A stretch of 21,802 bases of DNA, taken from Conexivisphaera sp046536535. GTDB taxonomy: Archaea > Thermoproteota > Nitrososphaeria > Conexivisphaerales > Conexivisphaeraceae. This document shows positions 1 through 8,157 of this stretch, piece by piece; the stretch's first letter is position 1, and each line of letters opens with the position of its first letter. The notes under the pieces are model-generated. The model worked only from the letters and a program-made list of their open reading frames with translations, did no database searches and had not been told where the DNA came from. The DNA lies in assembly GCA_046536535.1 (NCBI GenBank), contig JAWDMO010000014.1, forward strand, positions 1 to 21,802. Reading direction: 5' to 3'. The position numbers and the translations under genes are program-made.

Positions 1-627
1 CTCCTTCTGCGCTATGAACTCCTTCAGCATGTCGGTCTGGGTGGTCCCCGAAAGCGAGGAGCGGGGCACGCCCCTCTCGTCGGCCAGCGCAGCGTACATG
101 GCGAGGAGGACCTGCGCCGGTGCGTTTATCGTCATGGAGGTGCTGATCCCGGATATGTCTATCCCCCTGAAGATGACCTCCATGTCCCTCAGCGTGCTCA
201 CGCTGACGCCGTCGACGCCCACGACGCCCGCCGCCAGCTCGTTGTCCGGATCGTATCCGTAGAGCGTCGGCATGTCGAAGGCGAGGCTGAGCCCGGTCTC
301 GCCGTGAGACACCAAGTACCTGAGCCTCCTGTTCGTCTGCTCCGGGGTCCCGTACCCGGAGAACATGCGGATGGTCCACCGCCTCCCCCTGTACATGTTC
401 GGATAGATCCCCCTAGTGAACGGATATTCGCCGGGCATCCCGGGATTCCCTGCGTCGCCCGCGGTGTACGCCTCCCTGAGCTCGATCCCGGAGGGGGTCT
501 TTGCGCTCCGCGTGCGCAGGCCCGTGGCGGCCTCCCAGGGTCCGAGGACCTCGGCCCGCCACCTGGCGTAGTCCTCCGGCTCCCCCGGAGGCCCCCTCAA
601 CCTGCTCCTCCAGTAGCCCTCGGGCAT
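1..627 (-). CDS. Methylmalonyl-CoA mutase large (alpha) subunit, N-terminal part (cut by window edge)
   Basis: The first 209 residues are visible, starting at the ATG at 627; the gene runs off the left edge. The translation has hallmarks of the substrate-binding barrel of B12-dependent acyl-CoA mutases: YPFTRGIYPNMYRGRRWTIR at about 68-87, the F(S/A)GYGTPEQTN segment near 89-99, GETGLSLAFDMPTLYGYDPD at about 109-128 and SMTINAPA near 164-171. The family interconverts (R)-methylmalonyl-CoA and succinyl-CoA with adenosylcobalamin in the cytoplasm. In archaea the B12-binding domain is often a separate small subunit, which is not in view. A TATA-like GTTTAATTG at 651-659 is 28 bases upstream, supporting this start. 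It lies downstream of the threonine synthase on the same strand with 151 bases between, so it is probably transcribed separately. Isobutyryl-CoA or ethylmalonyl-CoA mutase specificity cannot be excluded from this fragment. Confidence 0.93.
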   Translation of the reverse strand, partial: MPEGYWRSRLRGPPGEPEDYARWRAEVLGPWEAATGLRTRSAKTPSGIELREAYTAGDAGNPGMPGEYPFTRGIYPNMYRGRRWTIRMFSGYGTPEQTNRRLRYLVSHGETGLSLAFDMPTLYGYDPDNELAAGVVGVDGVSVSTLRDMEVIFRGIDISGISTSMTINAPAQVLLAMYAALADERGVPRSSLSGTTQTDMLKEFIAQKE

Positions 628-650
628 TGTGATGCGATGGGACGCGCGCT

Positions 651-659
651 CAATTAAAC
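651..659 (-). promoter_or_regulatory. TATA-like box for the mutase gene
   Basis: GTTTAATTG on the minus strand, centred 28 bases before the ATG at 627, implies a leaderless or near-leaderless transcript. A second AT-rich site (CTTATATTTC, 685-694) lies further upstream and could be an alternative. Confidence 0.5.
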
Positions 660-778
660 GTTGCGAGCGGCTTGATTAATTGTTGAAATATAAGTTGTTG
701 TAACGTTGGTGCATGGTAAATATTATCAATGCAATTCGCTTAATACAAATATCGTGGAATGGACGCCCGACGCGTGCG

Positions 779-1858
779 CTACAGGTTCCCGCCCGACACT
801 ATCGCGACCGCCGATTCGCCCCTTCCGAGGCCGCGCTTCACTATGGCCGCGTATGCAGCCGCCCCCGCGAGCTCCGCACACACCCGGGCGCTCCTGAATA
901 TCTCGGCCGCGGCCGCCTCCATGTCGACGTCGCTGACCGCGATTATCGATCCCCCGGTCTCCCCCACCGCCCTCCTGGCCTGCTCCGCGTACATCGGATA
1001 TCCCACGGCTATCGCGTCGGCGCCCGTCCTGACGTAAATCTTCCTGAGCTCCCCGGTTCTCGCGTATTCGAGGAGGGGCGCCGCCCCCTCCGCCTGCACT
1101 CCCATGAGCTTCGGGAGCTCCTCGATGAGCCCCAGCGATCTCATCTCGAGCAGCGCCTTGTGCGCCGCCGAGATGAGGGTACCATTTCCCACCGGCACGA
1201 ATATGTAGTCCGGTGGATTGAACTCCAGCTGATCCATCACCTCGAAGAAGACGCCCTTCTGCCCCTCCTTCCTGTACATGTAATCCCCGGCCAGGAACGT
1301 CCCGGTACCCCTCGCATATCCCTCGGCCTCCCTGACGGCATCGTTGAAATCGCCCTTCACTTGGATGACCTTTCCGCCCTTGTTCCTTATCATGTCTATC
1401 TTGTTCTCGTTGGCGCCCGATCCCACGAACGTGATCGCCTCCATCCCGGCTATCTCGGAGTAGGCCGCGAGGGAGAGCGCCATATTCCCGGTGGACGCCA
1501 CCGCCAGCCTGTCGAATCCCAGCTCGAGCGCCCTCGTGACCTCGACGCTCGATCCCCGATCCTTGAAGGACTTCGTCGGGTTGTCGACCTCTATCTTCAG
1601 ATAGATATCGGGGGACGCCGAGATCCTCTTGAGCCTGGTGCCGCCCTCCCCGACGGTGATTGGCCTCCTAGAAACCGGGTAGAGCGGCGCGTACTTCCAC
1701 TGCTTGACCGGCCGGTGCCTGAAGTCGGGCGGGAGCCTGACGGTCGAGTAATCGTACTCCACCTCCAGGAGCCCACCGCACCTGTCGCACACCGGCCAGG
1801 GATAGTCCGGATGATACTCCGCGCCGCACTTGGTGCACCTGAGGACGAAATCCGGCAC
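779..1858 (-). CDS. thrC: Threonine synthase
   Basis: A 359-residue fold-type II PLP enzyme expected to convert O-phospho-L-homoserine to L-threonine plus phosphate. The N-terminus carries a zinc-ribbon-like pair of CxxC knuckles (C8, C11, C24, C27), common in archaeal threonine synthases. GEGGT is at 70-74, the PLP lysine is K99 in SFKDRGSS, and the phosphate/PLP-binding loop is STGNMALSLAAY. PVGNGT and a C-terminal SGGN follow, also typical of the family. The start is GTG at 1858, about 30 bases from a TATA-like site, leaving essentially no leader. No homoserine kinase or homoserine dehydrogenase gene is nearby, so it is not part of a visible thr operon. A second, more divergent paralogue lies at 8158-9171. 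The general family assignment is secure; threonine synthase rather than threonine dehydratase is favoured by the zinc ribbon and the SFKDRGSS context. Confidence 0.92.
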   Translation of the reverse strand: MPDFVLRCTKCGAEYHPDYPWPVCDRCGGLLEVEYDYSTVRLPPDFRHRPVKQWKYAPLYPVSRRPITVGEGGTRLKRISASPDIYLKIEVDNPTKSFKDRGSSVEVTRALELGFDRLAVASTGNMALSLAAYSEIAGMEAITFVGSGANENKIDMIRNKGGKVIQVKGDFNDAVREAEGYARGTGTFLAGDYMYRKEGQKGVFFEVMDQLEFNPPDYIFVPVGNGTLISAAHKALLEMRSLGLIEELPKLMGVQAEGAAPLLEYARTGELRKIYVRTGADAIAVGYPMYAEQARRAVGETGGSIIAVSDVDMEAAAAEIFRSARVCAELAGAAAYAAIVKRGLGRGESAVAIVSGGNL

Positions 1859-1883
1859 GGACGCCCGGCGGGGGCGGAGGCGG

Positions 1884-1893
1884 ATAAGTTTTC
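1884..1893 (-). promoter_or_regulatory. TATA-like box for threonine synthase 1
   Basis: GAAAACTTAT followed by CC on the minus strand, about 30 bases before the GTG at 1858. The CTTATCC core is shared with the putative promoter of the second threonine synthase-like gene. Confidence 0.55.
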
Positions 1894-1923
1894 GCCGCCG
1901 ATTCCGGGTGGACCTGATGTTAG

Positions 1924-1931
1924 CTTTATTA
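1924..1931 (+). promoter_or_regulatory. TATA-like box for the CBS-domain gene
   Basis: CTTTATTA is centred about 26 bases upstream of the GTG at 1954. It sits about 30 bases from the divergent threonine synthase promoter, so the two genes share a compact bidirectional promoter region. Confidence 0.5.
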
Positions 1932-1953
1932 ACATCGGGTGTGGAATAGTTCC

Positions 1954-2751
1954 GTGCGCGTGGATGCGCGCGTAGCGGACGTCGTCTCGAGGTCGCCCAA
2001 CGCGCCGCTGCAGCTGGGCCCGGGGGCCGCGGCGATAGAGGCGGCGATCGCGCTGGCGCTGGCGAGGGAGTCCATCGTCGTGATCTCGACGTCGCCGCCC
2101 AGGATAGTCGCCGGCTACGGGATCATCGCGCTGATCAGGGGCGCCGATAATCCGTGGGCCGCGCTCTATACGACCCGCGCCGTGGACGTCTCGTGGACCC
2201 CCGTGTACGCGCGCCCCGACGAACAGCTCATGGACGTCGTGGACGGGATGAGATCGTCGGGCCGCTACAACGCCTTGGTGATGGAGGGCGACCGCGTCTC
2301 CGGCCTCCTGACCACGCTCGACGTGGCCATGTTCCTCCACTCGATCGGCGCCCTGAGGGGGAAGGCCCCGGCGGGATCCGCGATCGTGGGCATCGACCCC
2401 GATGTGTCGCTGAGGGGAGCTATGGACGTGATGATCGAGAGGAGGCTCAGGAGGCTGGCCATCTCGGGCACGGATTTCATGGTATCCGACCGCAGCCTGA
2501 TGAGGGGAGCGCTCGACGGAGGCCTCCTCCTGAGGCTCAGGGACGATCCGGTGGGAACGCTCTCCAGCCCCGTCTCGGGATACAGCTACATGCTCGAGAG
2601 GCCGGCGATACTCCCGGACGGCGCCGATGCGCACGCGGCGCTGGATATCCTCCTGAGGTCGAGCGATCGCGTCCTGGTGACGGATGACCGGGGAACCGTG
2701 ATCACGCCATGGGATCTCTCGATAAGATATCTCCTCTCGGGGATCGCGTAG
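1954..2751 (+). CDS. CBS-domain protein (four CBS motifs)
   Basis: About 265 residues with no catalytic domain, made almost entirely of four consecutive CBS (Bateman) repeats, at about 6-65, 78-125, 138-195 and 205-262. Signatures are the recurring x-D-V pattern (DVVSRSP, DVSWTPVYARPDE, SPVSGYSYMLERPAILPDG) and strands with the DGDRVSGLLT/DDRGTVITPWDL shape. Family knowledge: CBS pairs bind adenine nucleotides or S-adenosylmethionine and act as energy or metabolite sensors. Which partner this one regulates is unknown; the divergent neighbour is threonine synthase. The reading frame also has a GTG at 1939, but the one at 1954 sits at the usual leaderless distance from the TATA box, so it is preferred. 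Confidence 0.82.
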   Translation: MRVDARVADVVSRSPNAPLQLGPGAAAIEAAIALALARESIVVISTSPPRIVAGYGIIALIRGADNPWAALYTTRAVDVSWTPVYARPDEQLMDVVDGMRSSGRYNALVMEGDRVSGLLTTLDVAMFLHSIGALRGKAPAGSAIVGIDPDVSLRGAMDVMIERRLRRLAISGTDFMVSDRSLMRGALDGGLLLRLRDDPVGTLSSPVSGYSYMLERPAILPDGADAHAALDILLRSSDRVLVTDDRGTVITPWDLSIRYLLSGIA

Positions 2752-2876
2752 ATATGCCGCGCGGGCGGTATTTTCCCGTTGAAACCCCGGGACCTAGGCC
2801 GCGCGCAGGATCGCGCAGACCCCCGGATCCGCGCAGCTGAAGATCAGTTCGAATCGGCATATCCCGACCCGAAGGA

Positions 2877-3881
2877 TCAAACTACACTGACGGCCCTTCG
2901 ACGCGTGCGCCTTCCGGGTCCCGGGGCATTCGGCGGACCTCCCGGATCAACACCCGGACGCGGTCGATCGCGGGAGGGGAGCGGCGCGCCGGAAGCACGC
3001 GATCGGGGGATCCGGCGGGGAGCGGCCGGCTTGGAAACGCCCTCCGATATCAGTATGAGGCCCGCCACCACGAGCGGGATGGAGGCCGCGTATATCTGGA
3101 ATCCGCCCGCGCGCGATATCAAATAGAAGGCCGCTATGGGGAGCAGCTCGAGATTCGTGAGGACGTTCACTAGCGCCTCCCTTCCCCCGCCGAACGCGCT
3201 CAGGATCTTGAGCCCCTTGGCCTCCAGCAGGAGCGCCACGGCCAAGCTGATGCCGGCGATGGCCGCTGGAGCCGAGAGCGTCAGGGCGGGCCCTGCGGAG
3301 AAGGGCACTGCCAGGAAGAGCACCTCACCGGCGAACACCCCGACCGTGGACGCGGGCAACCCCCCCGATGACGAGATCCTATAGAGCACGTAGGTTCCCA
3401 GCGCATAGAGGATAGCCGTCAGGAGGCCAATGGCTACCGATTGCGCATCGAGCATCCGGGGACCCTCGGCCGCGTACATTATGCCGATGCCGAGGACCGC
3501 CAGGACGGATCCCCCCAGATAGGCCCATGGCCTCCCCGGCCTGCTCCTCGGGAGCAGGAGTATCGAAAAGAATAGGAGGTTCATGGAGGAGAACGCGCCG
3601 GCTATCCCCAGCCCCGCCTCCGGTATCAGCACGTACAGCGCGACGTTTCCCGCGGCGAATGCGAATCCACCGACCATCGATAGGAGGAATGGACGCGGAC
3701 GTATGGATCGGAGGCTCGGGGCGCTGAGCGCGGCGGACGCGGCGAGCGCGACCATCATAACGGACATTAGCGTCTGGACGACATGTCCGGGCTTCGCCAC
3801 ATCAGCCGACGATATCAGCCACGCCGAATACGAGAGCGAGGAGAGGAGCGCCATCCCGTACCCGACGAGCTTGGTATTCAT
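2877..3881 (-). CDS. EamA/DMT-superfamily permease
   Basis: A 334-residue integral membrane protein with about ten hydrophobic helices over roughly residues 5-285, beginning MNTKLVGYGMALLSSLSYSAW. The first helix, a glycine/alanine-rich second half (VLYALGTYVLYRI) and overall length fit the drug/metabolite transporter (EamA-like) superfamily. Substrate is not predictable. The ATG overlaps the stop of the upstream GNAT-membrane gene in a TGATG junction (3879-3883), so translation is probably coupled and the two proteins form an operon. The last ~50 residues (from about SKPAAPRR) are proline/arginine-rich, low-complexity and unlike a transporter tail. They may come from read-through after loss of the original stop by frameshift, or be a disordered tail. 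The stop converges with the CBS gene end across 125 bases. Confidence 0.75.
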   Translation of the reverse strand: MNTKLVGYGMALLSSLSYSAWLISSADVAKPGHVVQTLMSVMMVALAASAALSAPSLRSIRPRPFLLSMVGGFAFAAGNVALYVLIPEAGLGIAGAFSSMNLLFFSILLLPRSRPGRPWAYLGGSVLAVLGIGIMYAAEGPRMLDAQSVAIGLLTAILYALGTYVLYRISSSGGLPASTVGVFAGEVLFLAVPFSAGPALTLSAPAAIAGISLAVALLLEAKGLKILSAFGGGREALVNVLTNLELLPIAAFYLISRAGGFQIYAASIPLVVAGLILISEGVSKPAAPRRIPRSRASGAPLPSRDRPRPGVDPGGPPNAPGPGRRTRRRAVSVV

Positions 3882-6007
3882 CAGCGCCTCCCCCTGAACA
3901 TTATCCGGTGGGCCAGCGCCACGGTCCCGATCCCGATCGCGGCGGCCCCCGCCGCCGTATAGGCCGGCGAATAGCCGAGCGCCACCGATATGGTGATGCC
4001 GGCCAATGCCGCCTGGACCACCGCGAGGACCGTCAGGAGGAACTGGACCGACAGCAGCCTCCTGTCCTCGGAGAGCCTGTACCTGAGATCCAGCTCCCTC
4101 CCCAGCGCTGATGATGCCCCGTCCACGGTTGAGCGGAGCTCATCCACGCCCATCCTGGCCTGCGCGGACCTCAGGACCTCCCTGAGCGATTCGTAGATCC
4201 CGACGTCCAGCGCGTTGAGCTCCATCATCCTCCTGCGGAACCTGGCCTCCCTCCCCGTCAGCTCCGCGTACTCCTCCTCGACGCTTCCGCCGTCGGGCCC
4301 GGGCGGCCTCCAGGAGACCAGCGATTCGTGAATCGACGATAGTACGGCGAACTGCTCCCTCAGGATCTCCACCTCGCTCGAGTACTCGGCCTCCACGGCG
4401 GCCATGGCGTCGCGCAGGTCGTGGAGTTCGCGGACGGATTGGAGCGGGATCCCATATATCTCCTCGAAGGCGTCGATGAACACCGCGGAGCTCCTCCCCA
4501 CCACGAGGCCGGCCCTCGGCTCGTACATGGCGAGGATTCCGTCCACTACGCTCAGGTCGGATATCCACTCCGCCCTCTCGCACCGCCCCGGCCTTCCGCA
4601 GAAATACCTGGATAGCTCCGAGTCCGAGGCCGCGTAGTAGCTACCGTCCGCGTTCGCCATGCCGTAGATATCCCTCGGCGAGGGTTCCCCCTCCGTGGAT
4701 TCCACTATCAGAAGGGGATAACGCTCGACCGCGGGCAACCGGATCCTCCCTTCACGCGATCCGGCCGTGCCGATGATGCCCCCCAGGATCTCGCTCATCC
4801 TGGCCCTGACGCGCGACTCAAGGCGCTCCCCGTCCACCCTCAGGTTGCCCGGGGACTCGGCCCTTATGGCGGTGGGCACGAGGAGGGGTCCGTTCCCCCT
4901 GATCACGACCTCGAGCGTCATCGTGTTGATCGATTTATAGGTCCCCAGGACCACCGCGTCCCCGAGCGGCAAATCCCTTCCATCCCCCCTCACGACGGAT
5001 ACGGAGAACGAGTCTATCGGTCCGAACCTGATTATGCTCCTGTGCCTCAGATACGACCCCCTGAGGTTTATGAGGTCCCTCCGTTCCCTCAAAAGGAGCT
5101 CCAGCGGCACGTCCCCCGATACGATCCTCCTCCTTCCGCCGTACCTCACATAGGGTATGGAGCGGCCGCCGAGATATCTCAGGAGGGCGCCGCCCAGTCC
5201 AGCCGTCGTCCTCCGCGCCCCATACAGGTCCACCACGAAGAAGAACCTCATCGAGAACCCGCGGATCAGCGCGGAGCCCGGATCCTCGAGCGTCAGGGCC
5301 GGCCCGCTCACCTGCTCCTCGACGAGCCTGTATTCCACCGCGCGCTCCGGATCCTCTATCGACATAGCGTACCTGAAGTAGGACCTCAGGAACCCCAGCA
5401 GGACATCATATCCCATCGACGTGGATTCCGGGATCGGCCTGAACATCAGCCTCAGGTTCTCGGCCCTCCTCTTCCCCGGGGAGAGCGGGGGCTGCACGTA
5501 CCTGATGGGGACGAACATGTATCCCCTGCGCGACCAGAAGGGCACGGAGCCCCACTTCCCGACGACTTCTGGATCCTCAACCTCCACGAAGATCCCGCGC
5601 AGATCCTTCCCCAGGGTACTCGCGTCCGCCGATGCGCGGCGCACGAACTCGCCCTCCAGAAGGGAGCCAAGTCCCCTGCCCCTGAAACTATCGTCCACGC
5701 CCAGGAACTCTATGACGCCCACCGAGGGCTCCGAGTAGTAATCACCTATCGCGAATCCGACGATCTTGCCCCCGATCCTCGCGACGATCACGTGGTAGTC
5801 ATTGTCACCGTAGTAATCCGTGGACTTCAGCGCCAGATACCTCTCGAGGTTCTCCAGCGTCTCCGCTTCCTCATCCGACGGGAAGATCGCGCGGTACAGC
5901 GGATACAGATCCCGGAGGACGACGGCGTCGGAGGGCGATAGATCAGCGATCTGCGGAGCCTCCGCGGCGAGCGCTCCGGTGCCGCTCGCCCTATCGATGG
6001 ACGCCAT
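3881..6007 (-). CDS. GNAT acetyltransferase-like domain fused to a coiled coil and two C-terminal TM helices
   Basis: A 708-residue multidomain protein. Residues ~20-175 form a GNAT-like domain: strand YHVIVARIGGKIVGFAIGDY, then VIEFLGVDDSFRGRGLGSLL with the acetyl-CoA motif A (R109-x-x-G112-x-G114), then FWSRRGYMFVP. Residues ~230-520 are a soluble region I do not recognise, with charged beta-like segments and the cysteines C470 and C476. Residues ~525-650 are heptad-like and charged, probably a long coiled coil. Two hydrophobic helices at ~653-677 and ~683-701 end in a basic tail (HRIMFRGRR). The stalk-plus-two-TM architecture recalls CorA-type proteins, but no GMN motif is seen. The ATG at 6007 has a TATA-like box 25 bases upstream; the open frame continues upstream but that extension is antisense to the MFS gene and not credible. 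It is coupled to the permease downstream. Function is unknown; acetylation of a membrane-proximal substrate is an inference. Confidence 0.75.
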   Translation of the reverse strand: MASIDRASGTGALAAEAPQIADLSPSDAVVLRDLYPLYRAIFPSDEEAETLENLERYLALKSTDYYGDNDYHVIVARIGGKIVGFAIGDYYSEPSVGVIEFLGVDDSFRGRGLGSLLEGEFVRRASADASTLGKDLRGIFVEVEDPEVVGKWGSVPFWSRRGYMFVPIRYVQPPLSPGKRRAENLRLMFRPIPESTSMGYDVLLGFLRSYFRYAMSIEDPERAVEYRLVEEQVSGPALTLEDPGSALIRGFSMRFFFVVDLYGARRTTAGLGGALLRYLGGRSIPYVRYGGRRRIVSGDVPLELLLRERRDLINLRGSYLRHRSIIRFGPIDSFSVSVVRGDGRDLPLGDAVVLGTYKSINTMTLEVVIRGNGPLLVPTAIRAESPGNLRVDGERLESRVRARMSEILGGIIGTAGSREGRIRLPAVERYPLLIVESTEGEPSPRDIYGMANADGSYYAASDSELSRYFCGRPGRCERAEWISDLSVVDGILAMYEPRAGLVVGRSSAVFIDAFEEIYGIPLQSVRELHDLRDAMAAVEAEYSSEVEILREQFAVLSSIHESLVSWRPPGPDGGSVEEEYAELTGREARFRRRMMELNALDVGIYESLREVLRSAQARMGVDELRSTVDGASSALGRELDLRYRLSEDRRLLSVQFLLTVLAVVQAALAGITISVALGYSPAYTAAGAAAIGIGTVALAHRIMFRGRR

Positions 6008-6026
6008 CGGGTAATGTTGATCCAGG

Positions 6027-6037
6027 TTAATTATTAA
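6027..6037 (-). promoter_or_regulatory. TATA-like box for the GNAT-membrane gene
   Basis: TTAATAATTAA on the minus strand is centred 25 bases before the ATG at 6007. It lies between this gene and the end of the MFS gene, and supports a start that excludes the long upstream open frame. Confidence 0.6.
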
Positions 6038-6135
6038 CGTATTTCCACGAGTCGGTCTGCTCCAGCTCCTTCGGGGGCCAACGGCCGCGTATATCCCGCC
6101 ATAGGATCCCCGCGGGTTCACGTCGATATGAGGCT

Positions 6136-7845
6136 TCACCCTCGTGAACGGGAGGCATCCGCTGGAGTGGAATGAGGAGGCTGTTCGGAGGCCCCGGATT
6201 CCTCGTAGACGAACTTCCCGCCCCTCATCCACGAGAATATCGCGCCCACTGCCACGAGTGCCGTGGATATGTAGATGGAGATTCTCAGCGCGTCCATGAA
6301 CGGCGGTCCTATCACGGATGGGAGGAACGTCCTGGAATTCAGCAGCTGGACGACGCTTTGCGGAAGGAGCGCCAGCGCCGACTGTGGAAGGGCTGAGGCA
6401 GGATTCACCCCCAGGAATGCCGCGAACAGGAGGCCGCTGGCCGGTATCGAGGAGAGAAACGACGCCACTTGGCTCGGGAGGCCATATGATGCGACAGCCG
6501 ATGCTATCTCCCCCGGGACGTACATTGTGAAGAACGTTATTAGCATTGAGAAGAATAGCGCCATGCTTATCGTGGATCCCACGTTGCTGAACGTCTGTCT
6601 CATGCCGTTCCCGGCGCCCCTGTCCTGCGACCTCAGCGAGTTCATTATAGCGGTTGTGTTCGGCGCGGAGAAGAGGCCGCCTCCCAGTCCGCTCACGAAC
6701 AATATAGCCTCGAACTCGGGAAGGCTGAAATTGTATGGGAGCACGGTGAGCGCGAGGAGCGACGCGCCCATTATGACCATGCCGAGGGTGGCGAAGATCC
6801 TCGCGCCGTACCTGTCGGTCAGCATCCCCCCGATGGGTGCCATGGCGACGGTCCCGATCAGCATGGGTATCATGTAGACGCCCGCCCAGAACGGCGTCGA
6901 TTCCCAAGGATATCCGTGGAGCGGGAGCCATATTCCCTGGAGCCATATCACCACGAGGAACATTATCGCGCCCCTCGCCAGCGAGTTGAGGAATAGCGCC
7001 ATGGATCCGTAGGTGAATGGCCTTATGCGGAAGAGGGATAGGTTGAAGAGCGGCGCCTTGGCCCTCCTCTCGCTGAGCGCGAAGAGGATGAAGAGGAGCG
7101 CGCCCAGCGGAAATGACGCGATAACCCATGGATTCCCCCATCCCATCTGCGAGTTCCCGTACGGCATAAGCGCATATGTGAGGCCGAGCGATATAGCGAG
7201 CAGGCCCGCAGCCAGCGTCAGGTTTCCCGCCAGGTCCAGGGATACCACGCCGGTCCCCGGGGTCCTCCTGAGCCTGAATATCGACCACAGTGCGCCGGCC
7301 ACCGCGAACGGCACGTTCACTATGAAGACCATGTGCCAGTCATAGCCCACCAGGAGGCCACCCAGTATGAGCCCGAGGAACGATCCCACTATGAACGACG
7401 CCTGGTTGAGCCCGAGCGCCTTCCCCCTTTCCCGGGGTGGAAAGGCGTCGGTGAGAAGCGCGGTGCTGTTCACCATCAGGAGCCCTCCTCCGATAGCCTG
7501 CACGAGCCTCAGGAATATCAGCAGGAGCGCCCCCGAGTTCCCGGAACCGCTCGGTATCAGCGAGAGGAGCACCGATGCCACAGTGAACACGATAAAACCC
7601 CATGTGTAGATCCTGGCCCTTCCGTACATATCGGATATCCTGCCGAACGTCACGAGCACCGACGCCATCACGACGCTGTATCCCATCAGGACCCAGAGGA
7701 GATAGGCGAACTCCCCGGGGAGGAACGGGTTTATCCCGAGCCCCCTGAAGATAGCGGGGAGGGATATCAGCACTATATACATATTCATCGAAGACATTAT
7801 TACGCCGAGGGTTGTGTTGGTGAGGACAACCCACTTGTACTCCAC
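6136..7845 (-). CDS. MFS transporter, DHA2-type (14 TM) drug/proton antiporter
   Basis: A 569-residue membrane protein with about 14 hydrophobic segments. MFS motif A is seen in the TM2-TM3 loop (FGRISDMYGRARIYTWG) and motif C of antiporters in TM5 (LGLNQASFIVGSFLGLILGG). The second half carries a related loop, GGMLTDRYGARIFATLGM. Length and helix count fit the DHA2 (QacA/EmrB-like) exporters, which use proton-motive force to expel toxic compounds at the cytoplasmic membrane; substrate is unknown. The GTG at 7845 is used because a TATA-like CGTAAATATCG lies 26 bases upstream. A short charged tail follows the last helix. It is on the same strand as the GNAT-membrane gene with 128 bases between and a separate promoter, so co-regulation is possible but not shown. 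Confidence 0.9.
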   Translation of the reverse strand: MEYKWVVLTNTTLGVIMSSMNMYIVLISLPAIFRGLGINPFLPGEFAYLLWVLMGYSVVMASVLVTFGRISDMYGRARIYTWGFIVFTVASVLLSLIPSGSGNSGALLLIFLRLVQAIGGGLLMVNSTALLTDAFPPRERGKALGLNQASFIVGSFLGLILGGLLVGYDWHMVFIVNVPFAVAGALWSIFRLRRTPGTGVVSLDLAGNLTLAAGLLAISLGLTYALMPYGNSQMGWGNPWVIASFPLGALLFILFALSERRAKAPLFNLSLFRIRPFTYGSMALFLNSLARGAIMFLVVIWLQGIWLPLHGYPWESTPFWAGVYMIPMLIGTVAMAPIGGMLTDRYGARIFATLGMVIMGASLLALTVLPYNFSLPEFEAILFVSGLGGGLFSAPNTTAIMNSLRSQDRGAGNGMRQTFSNVGSTISMALFFSMLITFFTMYVPGEIASAVASYGLPSQVASFLSSIPASGLLFAAFLGVNPASALPQSALALLPQSVVQLLNSRTFLPSVIGPPFMDALRISIYISTALVAVGAIFSWMRGGKFVYEESGASEQPPHSTPADASRSRG

Positions 7846-8157
7846 ATCGAACCCGATATCTAATACGATATTTACGCTTTGCCCACGATCGCGCTGTGGA
7901 AGGTGAGGAGCGGATACCTGAAGATTGTATGCACCTCCCGGTCGATGCCGGGACGGGACAGGTCGTTCCCATGGACGCCGCGGAAATGCCCCGGATGCGG
8001 GGAGGCGGTCGAGATCGAGAATTCATCTAAACCGGATATGGAATCCCGTCCCGGACCCTGGACGGGCCCTCGCTGATACTGAACCGCTGCCTATCCGCAG
8101 GAGAATGGGCGAGTTCGGCCGAGGATTTGAGAAGTCCACGCCTTCGGCATGGGCAGT
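7846..8157. other. Intergenic region between the MFS and threonine synthase-like genes
   Basis: 312 bases holding the MFS promoter at the left end and otherwise no convincing gene. A 65-codon plus-strand frame at 7879-8076 contains a CPGCG motif but has no recognisable fold, no promoter and a basic, low-complexity tail, so it was not called. Confidence 0.5.
7866..7876 (-). promoter_or_regulatory. TATA-like box for the MFS gene
   Basis: CGTAAATATCG on the minus strand is centred 26 bases before the GTG at 7845, consistent with a leaderless transcript. Confidence 0.5.

Noticed and set aside
713..1975. A 420-codon plus-strand frame over the threonine synthase, and other long antisense frames at 779-2634, 5042-5941 and 10061-11200
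   Set aside because: They lie opposite strongly recognised genes, have arginine/histidine/proline-rich, domain-free translations, and no promoters. High GC content explains their openness.
2752..2876. A 9-bp inverted repeat GATATGCCG/CGGCATATC (2750-2861) and a TTCGAAT run like a tRNA T-loop
   Set aside because: The arms are about 95 bases apart, and no cloverleaf can be drawn around the TTCGAAT; probably chance.
6008..7288. The N-terminal extension of the GNAT-membrane frame to 7288
   Set aside because: It overlaps the MFS gene on the same strand in another frame, has no domain, and a TATA box supports the start at 6007.
7879..8076. A 65-codon plus-strand frame with a CPGCG motif
   Set aside because: A single cysteine knuckle, basic tail, no promoter and no recognisable fold; taken as chance.
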